From Clostridiales bacterium (lineage in GTDB: Bacteria > Bacillota > Clostridia > Lachnospirales > JAITVM01): DNA of 7,564 nucleotides. The position numbers and the translations under genes were made by a program. The notes under the pieces were generated by a model. It searched no databases. It saw only the letters and a program-made list of their open reading frames with translations, and had not been told where the DNA came from. Of the stretch, positions 1 through 6,689 are shown in pieces (position 1 is the first letter of the stretch; each line of letters opens with the position of its first letter). The stretch spans positions 1 through 7,564 of the forward strand of contig JAITVM010000309.1 in assembly GCA_031285815.1 (NCBI GenBank), given 5' to 3'.

Positions 1-63
1 ATATTTAATTCTGTCACAAAAATCATCTATATCACAAAATATTTTTATTGATAAATTTTGCAT
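1..63 (-). CDS. Partial transposase N-terminus, IS982-like (runs off the window)
   Basis: An open frame starts with ATG at 63-61 and stays open for 21 codons to the window edge, giving MQNLSIKIFCDIDDFCDRIK followed by Y. The F-C-x-I-D-D-F-C segment (residues 9-16) resembles the start of DDE transposases of the IS982 type as I remember them, which carry an LFCxVDDFC-like stretch near residue 10. This is a family resemblance from memory; the catalytic domain lies outside the window. The ribosome site is weak: a GGGG run lies 4 nt before the ATG and AAAGG further up. The gene follows the hairpin that closes the arg operon, so it is probably a separate mobile unit inserted beyond argF. It could also be a decayed fragment or a chance frame, since only 63 bases are visible. 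Confidence 0.55.
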   Translation of the reverse strand, partial: MQNLSIKIFCDIDDFCDRIKY

Positions 64-174
64 AAAACCCCAGACCTTTATTTTTTGTCTGATAACTTAC
101 TTTAAGGCTTTTGAGTTTTTTTGTATCTTTTCATTCTCTCGAACTTAGGTTATGAATCATCCGCAGAAAATTAT
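64..174. other. AT-rich intergenic spacer between the argF hairpin and the transposase start
   Basis: No gene is supported here. There is one small inverted repeat, CAGAC at 71-75 and GTCTG at 87-91, with an 11-nt AT-rich loop. On the minus strand it lies just before the transposase ATG, and its loop and second arm include the AAAGG that could act as a ribosome site. If this is an insertion sequence, its left terminal repeat should lie in this spacer, but the other end is not visible so I cannot define it. No convincing promoter was found. Confidence 0.4.
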
Positions 175-228
175 AAAATCCGAACCATAAGCCAGGTGTG
201 AAAATAATTGGCGGTTGGTCCGGATTTT
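175..228 (-). terminator. Hairpin closing the arg operon
   Basis: Starting 6 nt after the argF stop, the minus strand carries AAAATCCGGACC (228-217) pairing with GGTTCGGATTTT (186-175). This is a 12-bp stem with one G-U pair. The 30-nt loop contains a second short stem, GCCA/TGGC. The descending arm ends in TTTT and continues TATAATTTT, so the U tract is interrupted. On the plus strand the same structure is followed by TTTTTATTTATT, so it may work in both directions. The symmetry and its place right after argF support a transcription terminator or 3'-end stabiliser; the large loop makes it less than textbook. Confidence 0.65.
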
Positions 229-234
229 TATTTA

Positions 235-1140
235 TTACTTCATAAACTTAACCATAATTGCCTTTTGTACATGGAGCCGGTTTTCCGCTTCGTCAAAAAT
301 TTCTATAGCATGCTTTTCAAACGACTCTTCAGATATTTCCTCCCCCTTATGCGCCGGGAGGCAATGTTGTACAATACACCCAGGCTTAGCCAAAGCCAAA
401 AGCTTTTCGTCAACCAAATAGCCGCTAAAATCATTTAGCCTTTTCTTCTGCTCTAATTCCTGCCCCATCGATGTCCAAACATCTGTTATAACAACATCTG
501 CATTTTTGGCAGCTTCTTCAGGTTTCCTAACAATTTTAAAATTAGTTTTACCTTTAGCAAAATCTAAAACGGCCGGGTGTGGCTCATAACCTTCTGGGCA
601 AGATAAAACAAATTCCATGCCCAGTTTCAAAGCGGCAACAGCGTAAGAATTGCAAACATTATTCCCGTCGCCGATGAACGCGGCTTTAAGCCCTTTTAAA
701 TCACCTTTGTATTCTTTCACTGTCATAAGGTCCGCCATAATCTGGCATGGGTGCGCCTCGTTAGTCAGCCCGTTTATTACCGGTATATCAGCATATTCCG
801 CTAACAGCTCGACCTTAGACTGCTCAAACGACCGGATCATAATACCATCTACATACCTGGCCAAAACGCGGGCAGTGTCTTGTATAGATTCGCCCCGGCC
901 CAACTGCATATCATTAGACGATAAAAACATCGGGTAGCCGCCTAACTGGTACATGCCTACTTCAAAAGAAACCCTGGTCCGGGTAGAGGATTTTTCAAAA
1001 ATTAACCCAAGGGTTTTCCCTTCCAACAAATGATGCTTTATGCCTTTTTTATTTTGCGATTTTAGTTCTATGCCTAAATCTATAATTTCATTAAGCTCTT
1101 CCGCATTAAAGTCTAAAATTTTAAGAAAATCTTTTTTCAT
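235..1140 (-). CDS. argF: Ornithine carbamoyltransferase
   Basis: A cytosolic enzyme that makes citrulline from ornithine and carbamoyl phosphate, the last arginine step encoded here. The protein is 301 residues, normal for the family. Visible motifs are the carbamoyl-phosphate loop FEKSSTRTR (48-56), LGRGES (80-85), HPCQ (130-133), the ornithine-binding stretch DVWTSMGQE (220-228) and the catalytic HCLPAHKGEE (259-268). The SMG and HCLP signatures separate it from aspartate carbamoyltransferase. The start is ATG with GGAGG at 1154-1150, 9 nt upstream. It is the last gene of the operon, 51 nt after argD, the widest gap in the cluster; I see no good promoter in that gap. The setting with argCJBD points to an anabolic role rather than the arginine deiminase pathway. 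The gene appears intact. Confidence 0.97.
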   Translation of the reverse strand: MKKDFLKILDFNAEELNEIIDLGIELKSQNKKGIKHHLLEGKTLGLIFEKSSTRTRVSFEVGMYQLGGYPMFLSSNDMQLGRGESIQDTARVLARYVDGIMIRSFEQSKVELLAEYADIPVINGLTNEAHPCQIMADLMTVKEYKGDLKGLKAAFIGDGNNVCNSYAVAALKLGMEFVLSCPEGYEPHPAVLDFAKGKTNFKIVRKPEEAAKNADVVITDVWTSMGQELEQKKRLNDFSGYLVDEKLLALAKPGCIVQHCLPAHKGEEISEESFEKHAIEIFDEAENRLHVQKAIMVKFMK

Positions 1141-1191
1141 TTATCTCGGCCTCCAATAGCTTGCTTGAAATAAAATACTAGTGAATCAATT

Positions 1192-2364
1192 TTACGCATG
1201 CATCCCCAATACTTTTTTAAGGATACCTAAACCTTTATCAATTTCTTCATATGATATAACAAGAGGGGGCAAAAACCTCAAAACATTTGACCCGGCTGAC
1301 AATATAGCCAGGCCATTTTCCAGGCAGGCGCCAATAATTTCTTTTGGGGCTATACCGTCTATTTCTATACCTATCATAAGGCCCTTGCCCCTAATATCCT
1401 TAACCAATGGCGAATTAAAGGATTTTACTTCCTCTTTAATATATCTGCCTTTTTCGGTTACAGATTTCAAAAAAGCATCATTGCAAACCCTATCCAATAC
1501 TACAACAGCGCCGGCCGTACAAACCGGGTTCCCCCCAAAAGTTGTACCATGCTGGCCCGGCTGTAAAATATCTTCAAGCTTTTCGTTACATAAAAACGCC
1601 CCGATAGGCAGGCCTGCCCCAAGGCCTTTGGCAACAGAGATTATATCAGGCTTAACAGAAAAATGTTCAAAGCAAAAATTTTTGCCTGTACGCCCTACCC
1701 CGGTCTGGACCTCGTCAAAAATAACTAATATATCGTTGCTTACGCAATAACTGGCAACTTTTTGGACATACCCTATATCTAAAGGGCAAACGCCGCCTTC
1801 GCCTTGTACCCCTTCAAGTATCACCGCACAAACAGAATTATCAGCTTTAGAAATAAAATCCTCAAAATTATCCGCTTCGGCATAAACAAAGCCTTCTGTA
1901 AACGGGAAGAAATAATTATGAAACTTCTCTTGCCCCGTAGCCTTCAGGGTTGTAATTGTCCTGCCATGAAAGGAGCCCTTGAGGGTTATAATATCCGCCC
2001 TGTTTCCGCCATATTTATCAAAGGAGTATTTTCTTGCCAGTTTAATTGCCCCTTCGTTGGCTTCGGCGCCGGAATTGCAGAAGAAAGCTTTTTTCATGCC
2101 CGCCGCTTCTGTTAGTTTTTCCGCCAATATAATTTGCGGCGCTGTATAATACAAATTAGAGATGTGCTGCAATTTTTCAGCCTGCCCCGTGATTGCCGCA
2201 AGCCATGCCTTATCCCCGTAGCCCAGGGAATTAACCCCGATGCCGGATGTAAAATCGATATAGGGTTTGCCATCTTTATCATATAAGGTACTTCCAAGCC
2301 CGCTATCAAACAACACATCGTGCCGTGCATAAGTATCCATTATATATTTTTTATCTTTATCCAC
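1192..2364 (-). CDS. argD: Acetylornithine aminotransferase
   Basis: A PLP-dependent class III aminotransferase that converts N-acetylglutamate semialdehyde to N-acetylornithine with glutamate as amino donor. At 390 residues it has the usual length. It shows NSGAEANE (97-104), which binds PLP phosphate, SFHGRT (131-136), DEVQTGVGRTG (217-227) with the PLP-nitrogen aspartate, the Schiff-base lysine K246 in SVAKGLG, HGTTFGGNP (272-280) and RFLPPL (363-368). Related ornithine or succinylornithine aminotransferases share these motifs, but the operon fixes the role. The start is GTG, chosen because AGAAAGGTGG lies 6 nt upstream and overlaps the argB stop region. The ATG at codon 9 has no such site. 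The gap to argB is only 14 nt, which suggests translational coupling. Confidence 0.96.
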   Translation of the reverse strand: MDKDKKYIMDTYARHDVLFDSGLGSTLYDKDGKPYIDFTSGIGVNSLGYGDKAWLAAITGQAEKLQHISNLYYTAPQIILAEKLTEAAGMKKAFFCNSGAEANEGAIKLARKYSFDKYGGNRADIITLKGSFHGRTITTLKATGQEKFHNYFFPFTEGFVYAEADNFEDFISKADNSVCAVILEGVQGEGGVCPLDIGYVQKVASYCVSNDILVIFDEVQTGVGRTGKNFCFEHFSVKPDIISVAKGLGAGLPIGAFLCNEKLEDILQPGQHGTTFGGNPVCTAGAVVVLDRVCNDAFLKSVTEKGRYIKEEVKSFNSPLVKDIRGKGLMIGIEIDGIAPKEIIGACLENGLAILSAGSNVLRFLPPLVISYEEIDKGLGILKKVLGMHA

Positions 2365-2370
2365 AATGCG

Positions 2371-2378
2371 CCACCTTT
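2371..2378 (-). promoter_or_regulatory. Ribosome binding site deciding the argD GTG start
   Basis: The minus strand reads AAAGGTGG immediately after the argB TAG, then 6 nt, then GTG. This spacing supports GTG at 2364-2362 over the in-frame ATG eight codons later. The site lies directly against the argB stop, so ribosomes finishing argB would end on the argD initiation region. Confidence 0.75.
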
Positions 2379-3239
2379 CTAACCTTTTATTATCATCGTC
2401 CCAACGCCTTCATCGGATAGCATCTCTATCAATATAGAATGCAGTACCCGCCCGTCAATTATATGTGCCCTATTAACATTATTCGAAACCGCGTCATAAC
2501 AGCAGTCCACTTTTGGGATCATGCCCCCGGAGATTACGCCGCTACTTTTAAGCCCTTCTATCTCAGATAGCTTGACAACAGATATTAAAGAATTATCGTC
2601 TTTGTAATCGCCCATAACCCCTTTTACATCTGTCAATAGGATAAGTTTTTCCGCATTAAGCGCAATTGCTATTTTGCTGGCCGCCAAATCCGCATTAACA
2701 TTCATGGGGCTCCCTGCCCTGTTTTTTGCCACGGTGGAGATAACCGGTATATACCCCTTCTCGATAACGTCGTTTAAAATACTTACATCAACATCGTCGA
2801 TTTCGCCAACAAAACCATAGTCAATGCCCGCTTTAGATATTTTTTCGGCACAAAGCATATTCCCATCCAAACCACATAGCCCAACAGCCTTCCCGCCTTC
2901 GCGGCTTATGTAGCTAACCAGGTCTTTATTGACTTTCCCACACAAAACCATCTGTACAATATCCATTGTTTCGCTATCGGTATACCTTAACCCGTTTATA
3001 AATTTGGGCTCTTTGCCAGTTTTCGAAAGCATCTCAGAAATTTCAGGGCCACCGCCATGGATCAAAACAACATTTACCCCAATCAGCGACAGCATAACAA
3101 TATCCCGTATAACTGCTTCTTTCAAAAAACCGCTTATCATAGCATTACCGCCATATTTAATAACGACCGTTTTTTTATGGTATTCTTTTATATAAGGCAG
3201 CGCTTTTATTAGTGTGTTAGCCCTGTCATTAACCTGCAT
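2379..3239 (-). CDS. argB: Acetylglutamate kinase, arginine-sensitive type
   Basis: Phosphorylates N-acetylglutamate with ATP, the usual control point of the cyclic pathway. It belongs to the amino acid kinase fold and has 286 residues. Visible are the phosphate-binding KYGGNAM (28-34), HGGGPEI (61-67), FINGLRYTD (80-88) with the substrate-contacting arginine, VNADLAA, LLTDVKGVMGD and a GGMIPK segment towards the C-terminus. Two features match arginine-inhibited hexameric enzymes rather than the short E. coli type: an N-terminal helix containing ALPYI before the first strand, and a C-terminal DGRVLHSILIEMLSDEGVGT segment. I infer feedback inhibition by arginine. The start is ATG with GGAGGGG 6 nt upstream (3252-3246). 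It lies 27 nt after argJ and 14 nt before argD. Confidence 0.97.
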   Translation of the reverse strand: MQVNDRANTLIKALPYIKEYHKKTVVIKYGGNAMISGFLKEAVIRDIVMLSLIGVNVVLIHGGGPEISEMLSKTGKEPKFINGLRYTDSETMDIVQMVLCGKVNKDLVSYISREGGKAVGLCGLDGNMLCAEKISKAGIDYGFVGEIDDVDVSILNDVIEKGYIPVISTVAKNRAGSPMNVNADLAASKIAIALNAEKLILLTDVKGVMGDYKDDNSLISVVKLSEIEGLKSSGVISGGMIPKVDCCYDAVSNNVNRAHIIDGRVLHSILIEMLSDEGVGTMIIKG

Positions 3240-3266
3240 ATGTTACCCCTCCATAAAGCATATTAA

Positions 3267-4481
3267 TCAAGTCCGGTATGAGCCATTTATTTTGACATAA
3301 TCATAAGTAAGGTCACAACCATAAGCAAAAGCACGGCCAGCCCCGCTGCCCATATCTACAACAATTGTAATTTCATCGGCATCCAGCACAGCCAGGGCAT
3401 ACTCTTCATCAAAATCTACAGATGCGCCATTTTTACAAACATCTACCCTGCCGTTTTTAGAAACGAAACTAGCACCTACTTTAGTTTCATCAAACATAAC
3501 GCCACTATACCCAAGCGCACATAAAATCCGGCCCCAGTTTGCATCCTTCCCAAACATAGCAGCTTTAACCAGGTTTGACATAATTACTGATTTGGATAAT
3601 ATTTTAGCGCTTTCTGTATCCACAGCGCCGGTTAACTCGCAAATAATTAATTTAGTTGCGCCCTCGCCATCCTTTGCAACCATTTTGGATATGCCGGACA
3701 TTATAAGCATTAACGCCTCGTAAAACAATTTGTACCCTTCATTTTCAGCCTCAATAATATTGTTCCCGGAAAGCCCGCTGGCCATAATAACAGCCATATC
3801 GTTTGTACTTGTATCCCCGTCTACACTAACCCTGTTTAAAGAATTTTCTACCGCATCCCTAAACGCTTTTTCTAAAAGCGGTTTTGATATATTTATATCC
3901 GTGGTTACAAAAGACAGGAGTGTAGCCATATTTGGGTTAATCATACCCGAGCCCTTTGCTATGGCTGAAATTATTATTTCCTTCCCATCCAATTCAAACT
4001 TAATAGCCAGCTCTTTTTTACATGTATCGGTAGTCATTATGGCTTCCGCAACATCCCTGCCGCCCTCTTTTGATAAAGAGCTTGCTAATAGCGGTATACC
4101 CGACTCTATCGCGCCGATATTAAGCGGCTGGCCAATAACGCCTGTGGAGGCTACAATAACATCGCTTGCATTAATATTAAGCTCTTTTGCAACAGCCGTA
4201 CACATTTTAACTGCTTTCTCAAACCCGTCCGCGTTACATGTATTCGCATTGCCGCTGTTTACGATAACGGCTTTGGCCATATTGTTTTCCAAATGTTTTT
4301 GCGTAACGGCTATTGGTGCACCTTTAACAACGTTTGTTGTGTAAAGGGCGGCGGAAATGCACCCCTCTTTACAATAAATAAGCCCCAAGTCTTTTTTTGT
4401 TTTATTCATCCGTAGCCCACAATAAACCCCGGATGCCAAAAATCCTTTAGGAGAAGTTATCGAACCATTAAAAAATTCCAA
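3267..4481 (-). CDS. argJ: Ornithine acetyltransferase (ArgJ), self-cleaving
   Basis: Transfers the acetyl group from N-acetylornithine to glutamate, giving ornithine and regenerating N-acetylglutamate. Some members also use acetyl-CoA; sequence alone does not tell which type this is. The length is 404 residues. Visible are SPKGFLASGVYCG (10-22), NSGNANTCN (75-83), the oxyanion-hole STGVIGQ (112-118), KGSGM (176-180), the autocleavage site NPNMA/TLLS with nucleophile T187, DGDTSTND (221-228), GKDANWGRI (311-319) and a C-terminal SYRT. Family knowledge says the precursor cuts before this threonine into alpha and beta chains. The start is TTG: it is preceded by AGAAAGGG at 9 nt, and the first in-frame ATG (codon 25) would remove the conserved PKGF region. 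It lies 22 nt after argC. Confidence 0.97.
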   Translation of the reverse strand: MEFFNGSITSPKGFLASGVYCGLRMNKTKKDLGLIYCKEGCISAALYTTNVVKGAPIAVTQKHLENNMAKAVIVNSGNANTCNADGFEKAVKMCTAVAKELNINASDVIVASTGVIGQPLNIGAIESGIPLLASSLSKEGGRDVAEAIMTTDTCKKELAIKFELDGKEIIISAIAKGSGMINPNMATLLSFVTTDINISKPLLEKAFRDAVENSLNRVSVDGDTSTNDMAVIMASGLSGNNIIEAENEGYKLFYEALMLIMSGISKMVAKDGEGATKLIICELTGAVDTESAKILSKSVIMSNLVKAAMFGKDANWGRILCALGYSGVMFDETKVGASFVSKNGRVDVCKNGASVDFDEEYALAVLDADEITIVVDMGSGAGRAFAYGCDLTYDYVKINGSYRT

Positions 4482-4490
4482 AATATCAAA

Positions 4491-4498
4491 CCCTTTCT
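4491..4498 (-). promoter_or_regulatory. Ribosome binding site deciding the argJ TTG start
   Basis: The minus strand reads AGAAAGGG, then 9 nt, then TTG at 4481-4479. No in-frame ATG occurs until codon 25, inside conserved sequence. Another TTG lies 8 nt earlier but is out of frame. The weak start codon may keep ArgJ output below that of its neighbours. Confidence 0.7.
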
Positions 4499-4503
4499 AT
4501 TTT

Positions 4504-5535
4504 TTAAAACGCAGGCGGAAGAAGCTCAAGCCCCGCCTTTTCGTCAAACCCAAGGCATATGTTCATATTCTGTATAGCCTGGCCTGCCGCCCCTTTTATC
4601 ATATTATCTATCGCAGAAACCACAATTATCCGGTTTGTGTGTTCATCAACATGAAGAGAAATATCACAAAAATTTGAATGCGTTATATTAGAAATATTTG
4701 CGGCCCCGCCTAGCGGCAACACCCGCACAAAAAACTCATCTTTATAAAAATCAGTATATAAATTATATATTTGGCTTAAGCTATAGTTTTTTATATTATC
4801 ACAATATATTGTAGATAAAATACCGCGGTTGACAGGCAAAAGATGCGGCACAAACGTAACCCTAACCTCACCGCTATACATATAAGAAAGTGTTTCCTCT
4901 ATCTCTGGCGTATGCCTATGCATTGCCAATTTATATGGAGCAAAGGCTTCGTTGCAATTTGTGAAATGCGTTGTTTGGGTAACCGCCCTGCCCGCCCCTG
5001 TTACCCCGGATTTGCAGTCGGCAATTATACTTGCCCCGATTATTTTATTTTTAAGTAGCGGATACAGGCCAAGCGCTATTGATGTAGGGTAGCAGCCGGG
5101 GTTCCCAATAATTTTTGCCCCCCTTATTTTTTCACGGTTTAATTCCGTAAGCCCGTAAACAGAATACTCATGCAGGCTTTTTTCAGCAAAATCATTGCCA
5201 TACCATTTTTTATATCCGGCCTCATCATTAAGACGGAAATCCGCACCCAGATCTATAAATATTTTACCCTTGCACTGTTGCGCTACCGCTTCGCTAAGGC
5301 CATGTGGCAAAGCCGCAAAAACTACATCGGCTGATTCTATAGCTTCATCTTGTGAAACTAATTTATAATTATTAATGTTGCCTAAGTTTTTATAAACCGA
5401 GCTTAATTCTTGCCCCTCAAAACTAACGGATGATAATTTATAAATATTAATTCGCGGGTGTGAATATAATAAGCGGAACAGTTCCACGCCGGCATATCCA
5501 GCCGCCCCTAAAATAGATACTTTCTTTTTGTCCAT
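4504..5535 (-). CDS. argC: N-acetyl-gamma-glutamyl-phosphate reductase
   Basis: Reduces N-acetylglutamyl phosphate to the semialdehyde with NADPH, downstream of ArgB. It is 343 residues, typical of the longer type 1 enzymes. The N-terminal Rossmann motif is GAAGYAGVELFRLL (10-23). The catalytic cysteine is C148 in GNPGCYPTS (144-152). KSGVTGAGR (175-183), HRHTPEI (206-212), FVPHLLPVNRGI (228-239) and NMIKGAAGQA (311-320) follow in the family order. The start is ATG with AAAGGGA 5 nt upstream (5547-5541). It is the first gene of the operon, about 36 nt from the predicted transcription start, and preceded by a promoter with ARG boxes. A possible extra ARG-box-like sequence lies inside the coding region near codon 30. 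Confidence 0.97.
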   Translation of the reverse strand: MDKKKVSILGAAGYAGVELFRLLYSHPRINIYKLSSVSFEGQELSSVYKNLGNINNYKLVSQDEAIESADVVFAALPHGLSEAVAQQCKGKIFIDLGADFRLNDEAGYKKWYGNDFAEKSLHEYSVYGLTELNREKIRGAKIIGNPGCYPTSIALGLYPLLKNKIIGASIIADCKSGVTGAGRAVTQTTHFTNCNEAFAPYKLAMHRHTPEIEETLSYMYSGEVRVTFVPHLLPVNRGILSTIYCDNIKNYSLSQIYNLYTDFYKDEFFVRVLPLGGAANISNITHSNFCDISLHVDEHTNRIIVVSAIDNMIKGAAGQAIQNMNICLGFDEKAGLELLPPAF

Positions 5536-5577
5536 AGCTTTCCCTTTCGTTCATTGCAATATTAAAAACTATATTAT

Positions 5578-5606
5578 ATAATAAAATTTTTTAGAATGAA
5601 AGTCAA
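5578..5606 (-). promoter_or_regulatory. argC operon promoter
   Basis: The minus strand has TTGACT (5606-5601), a 17-nt AT-rich spacer and TATTAT (5583-5578). Each hexamer matches the sigma-A consensus at five of six positions. The predicted start site is near 5571, leaving a leader of about 36 nt before argC. That is too short for a T-box or attenuator, so control is more likely by repressor. A weak third ARG-like sequence (5591-5608, about 14 of 18 positions) overlaps the -35. Confidence 0.75.
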
Positions 5607-5613
5607 TATACTT

Positions 5614-5631
5614 TTTGAATATTTATTCATC
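5614..5631. promoter_or_regulatory. ARG box 1 (ArgR/AhrC operator)
   Basis: The core TGAATATTTATTCA (5616-5629) has perfect TGAAT and ATTCA half-sites around a 4-nt AT centre. Over 18 bases it matches the known ARG consensus TNTGNATWWWWATNCANA at all but the last position. It lies just upstream of the -35 of the argC promoter, as expected for arginine-dependent binding of ArgR/AhrC. Confidence 0.85.
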
Positions 5632-5633
5632 AT

Positions 5634-5651
5634 TAAGAATATTTTTTCATG
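5634..5651. promoter_or_regulatory. ARG box 2 (ArgR/AhrC operator)
   Basis: The sequence TAAGAATATTTTTTCATG matches the ARG consensus at about 15 of 18 positions. It follows box 1 after 2 nt, giving a 20-nt centre-to-centre spacing. ArgR hexamers normally bind paired boxes separated by 2 to 3 nt, so the weaker box is credible because of its spacing. Confidence 0.7.
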
Positions 5652-5669
5652 TCTGGCCGGCCCATTCTT

Positions 5670-5702
5670 AAAAAAATAAAAGGCCGCTATAAGCCGCCCC
5701 TT
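5670..5702 (-). terminator. Intrinsic terminator after the DUF975-like pair
   Basis: Beginning 14 nt after the stop codon, the minus strand folds as AAGGGGCGGCT, loop TAT, AGCGGCCTTTT. This is an 11-position stem with one G-G mismatch and two G-U pairs. The descending arm runs into TTTTATTTTTTT. It separates the membrane-protein genes from the arg operon and ends about 19 nt before ARG box 2. Confidence 0.85.
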
Positions 5703-5716
5703 ATTATAATTTCGGA

Positions 5717-6661
5717 TTACTCTTTTGATTCCATTGAGCCGAAACAAACCTTCCCTTCTTCACTATCGTCATAAGAATACATTTCACCAAGTTCTACATA
5801 TGAAACAATCCCCCATTCGAAGGCTGTTTTTAAAATTTCAGAATAATAGCCCGCTAAAGTTGTTATATGATATGGGGCTACATAAAGAAGCACTAAAAAA
5901 GAAAATATAAAACCCAACGGTACTAACCCAAAATAACTAAATAATATTGTTAATGAAAAAACCAAGGCATACCAGCCAACAAAGCTTAAGTGCATAAAAA
6001 CTATTTGCCCGGTATAACCCTTTGCAATCCGGATGGATACTTCTATTGCTTTCATTGCGCCGGCTTTCGGGAATTCGGTGAGGATATGCCTTACAAAACT
6101 AATTGAGGTCATTTTTGAAATTAACCTTATGTAGGTTACTATTACAGCTGTGATTAAAATTAATACAAAAAACAAATTCCCTAAAGAGGCTTGGATGAAA
6201 TGTAAATTTACCCGGCTATTGCCCCCAACCCCAACTATAAACCGCCTGAATGCAATAATAAAAGTAATGCCCAGCGCATAAACCAAGCACCACCTAACGG
6301 CTAACATTTTAGCAAAAAACATGCTGGATGCTTTTTTAAATATATTCTCAAACAGGCAGCCGATTAATCTGGATGGCCCCGCATCTTCGCCACGGTAAAC
6401 GTAAATAAAAATACCAAAGCATGGCACCAAAAATGCATCCATAATATAAGCTATTACTGTAGAAAATACTGTGAACTTAAGAATTTCAGATAAACTTAAA
6501 AACTGTTTTAAATTGTTAGGGATATATGCACCAAGCTTCTTTAAAACAAAACTATAAATTAAAAATACAAAAAATGTAACCAGTAAAGCACAAGCTACCG
6601 ATGGCCATTGCCATATTAAATTTTCCCTGGCTTTCTTCTTTATCTGGCGCCTTATAGACAT
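5717..6661 (-). CDS. DUF975-like integral membrane protein (second of a pair)
   Basis: The function is unknown. The 314-residue protein has a basic N-terminus (MSIRRQIKKKARENL) and hydrophobic stretches near 20-40, 61-88, 122-138, 159-178, 219-240 and 245-263. No cleavable signal is evident. The segment IEVSIRIAKGY (206-216), LSFVGW (225-230) and APYHITTLAGYY (262-273) resembles the conserved C-terminal half of the Firmicutes family DUF975 (PF06161), where S-x-x-x-x-KG, LSFxGW and PY recur; this was recognised from memory, not by search. It is a paralogue of the gene upstream, sharing SFxxxxLxEF, AIxxSxxxxKGY and a C-terminal AGYYxEIL...GIxSYxELGE. A polar acidic tail of about 20 residues follows (YSYDDSEEG...). 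The start is ATG with AGGGGG 8 nt upstream. It lies 28 nt after its partner and before a terminator. Confidence 0.8.
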   Translation of the reverse strand: MSIRRQIKKKARENLIWQWPSVACALLVTFFVFLIYSFVLKKLGAYIPNNLKQFLSLSEILKFTVFSTVIAYIMDAFLVPCFGIFIYVYRGEDAGPSRLIGCLFENIFKKASSMFFAKMLAVRWCLVYALGITFIIAFRRFIVGVGGNSRVNLHFIQASLGNLFFVLILITAVIVTYIRLISKMTSISFVRHILTEFPKAGAMKAIEVSIRIAKGYTGQIVFMHLSFVGWYALVFSLTILFSYFGLVPLGFIFSFLVLLYVAPYHITTLAGYYSEILKTAFEWGIVSYVELGEMYSYDDSEEGKVCFGSMESKE

Positions 6662-6689
6662 AATTTCTGCCCCCTATTTTAATAATCCC

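Noticed and set aside
46..64. ARG-box-like sequence near the transposase start
   Set aside because: It matches only about 14 of 18 positions with a broken half-site in AT-rich DNA, and has no paired box.
208..438. Overlapping short plus-strand frames at the argF 3' end
   Set aside because: They overlap the conserved ArgF C-terminus, lie partly inside the terminator hairpin and have no plausible start site.
1181..1750. 189-codon plus-strand open frame
   Set aside because: It is antisense to the well-supported argD and composed of proline/serine-rich sequence typical of shadow frames; no recognisable domain.
2112..2330. 72-codon minus-strand frame inside argD
   Set aside because: It is an out-of-frame overlap with the argD N-terminal half, which has clear family motifs in the main frame.
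3730..4344. 204-codon plus-strand open frame
   Set aside because: It is fully antisense to argJ, is low-complexity and serine-rich, and has no ribosome site or family resemblance; it is a shadow of the argJ codon pattern.
5536..5577. T-box riboswitch or leader peptide attenuator before argC
   Set aside because: The predicted leader is about 36 nt, with no T-box consensus, no arginine-codon run and no terminator/antiterminator pair after the promoter.
5655..5662. GGCCGGCC palindrome between terminator and ARG boxes
   Set aside because: A short GC palindrome with no supporting context; it could be a restriction site by chance and is not needed for the terminator fold.
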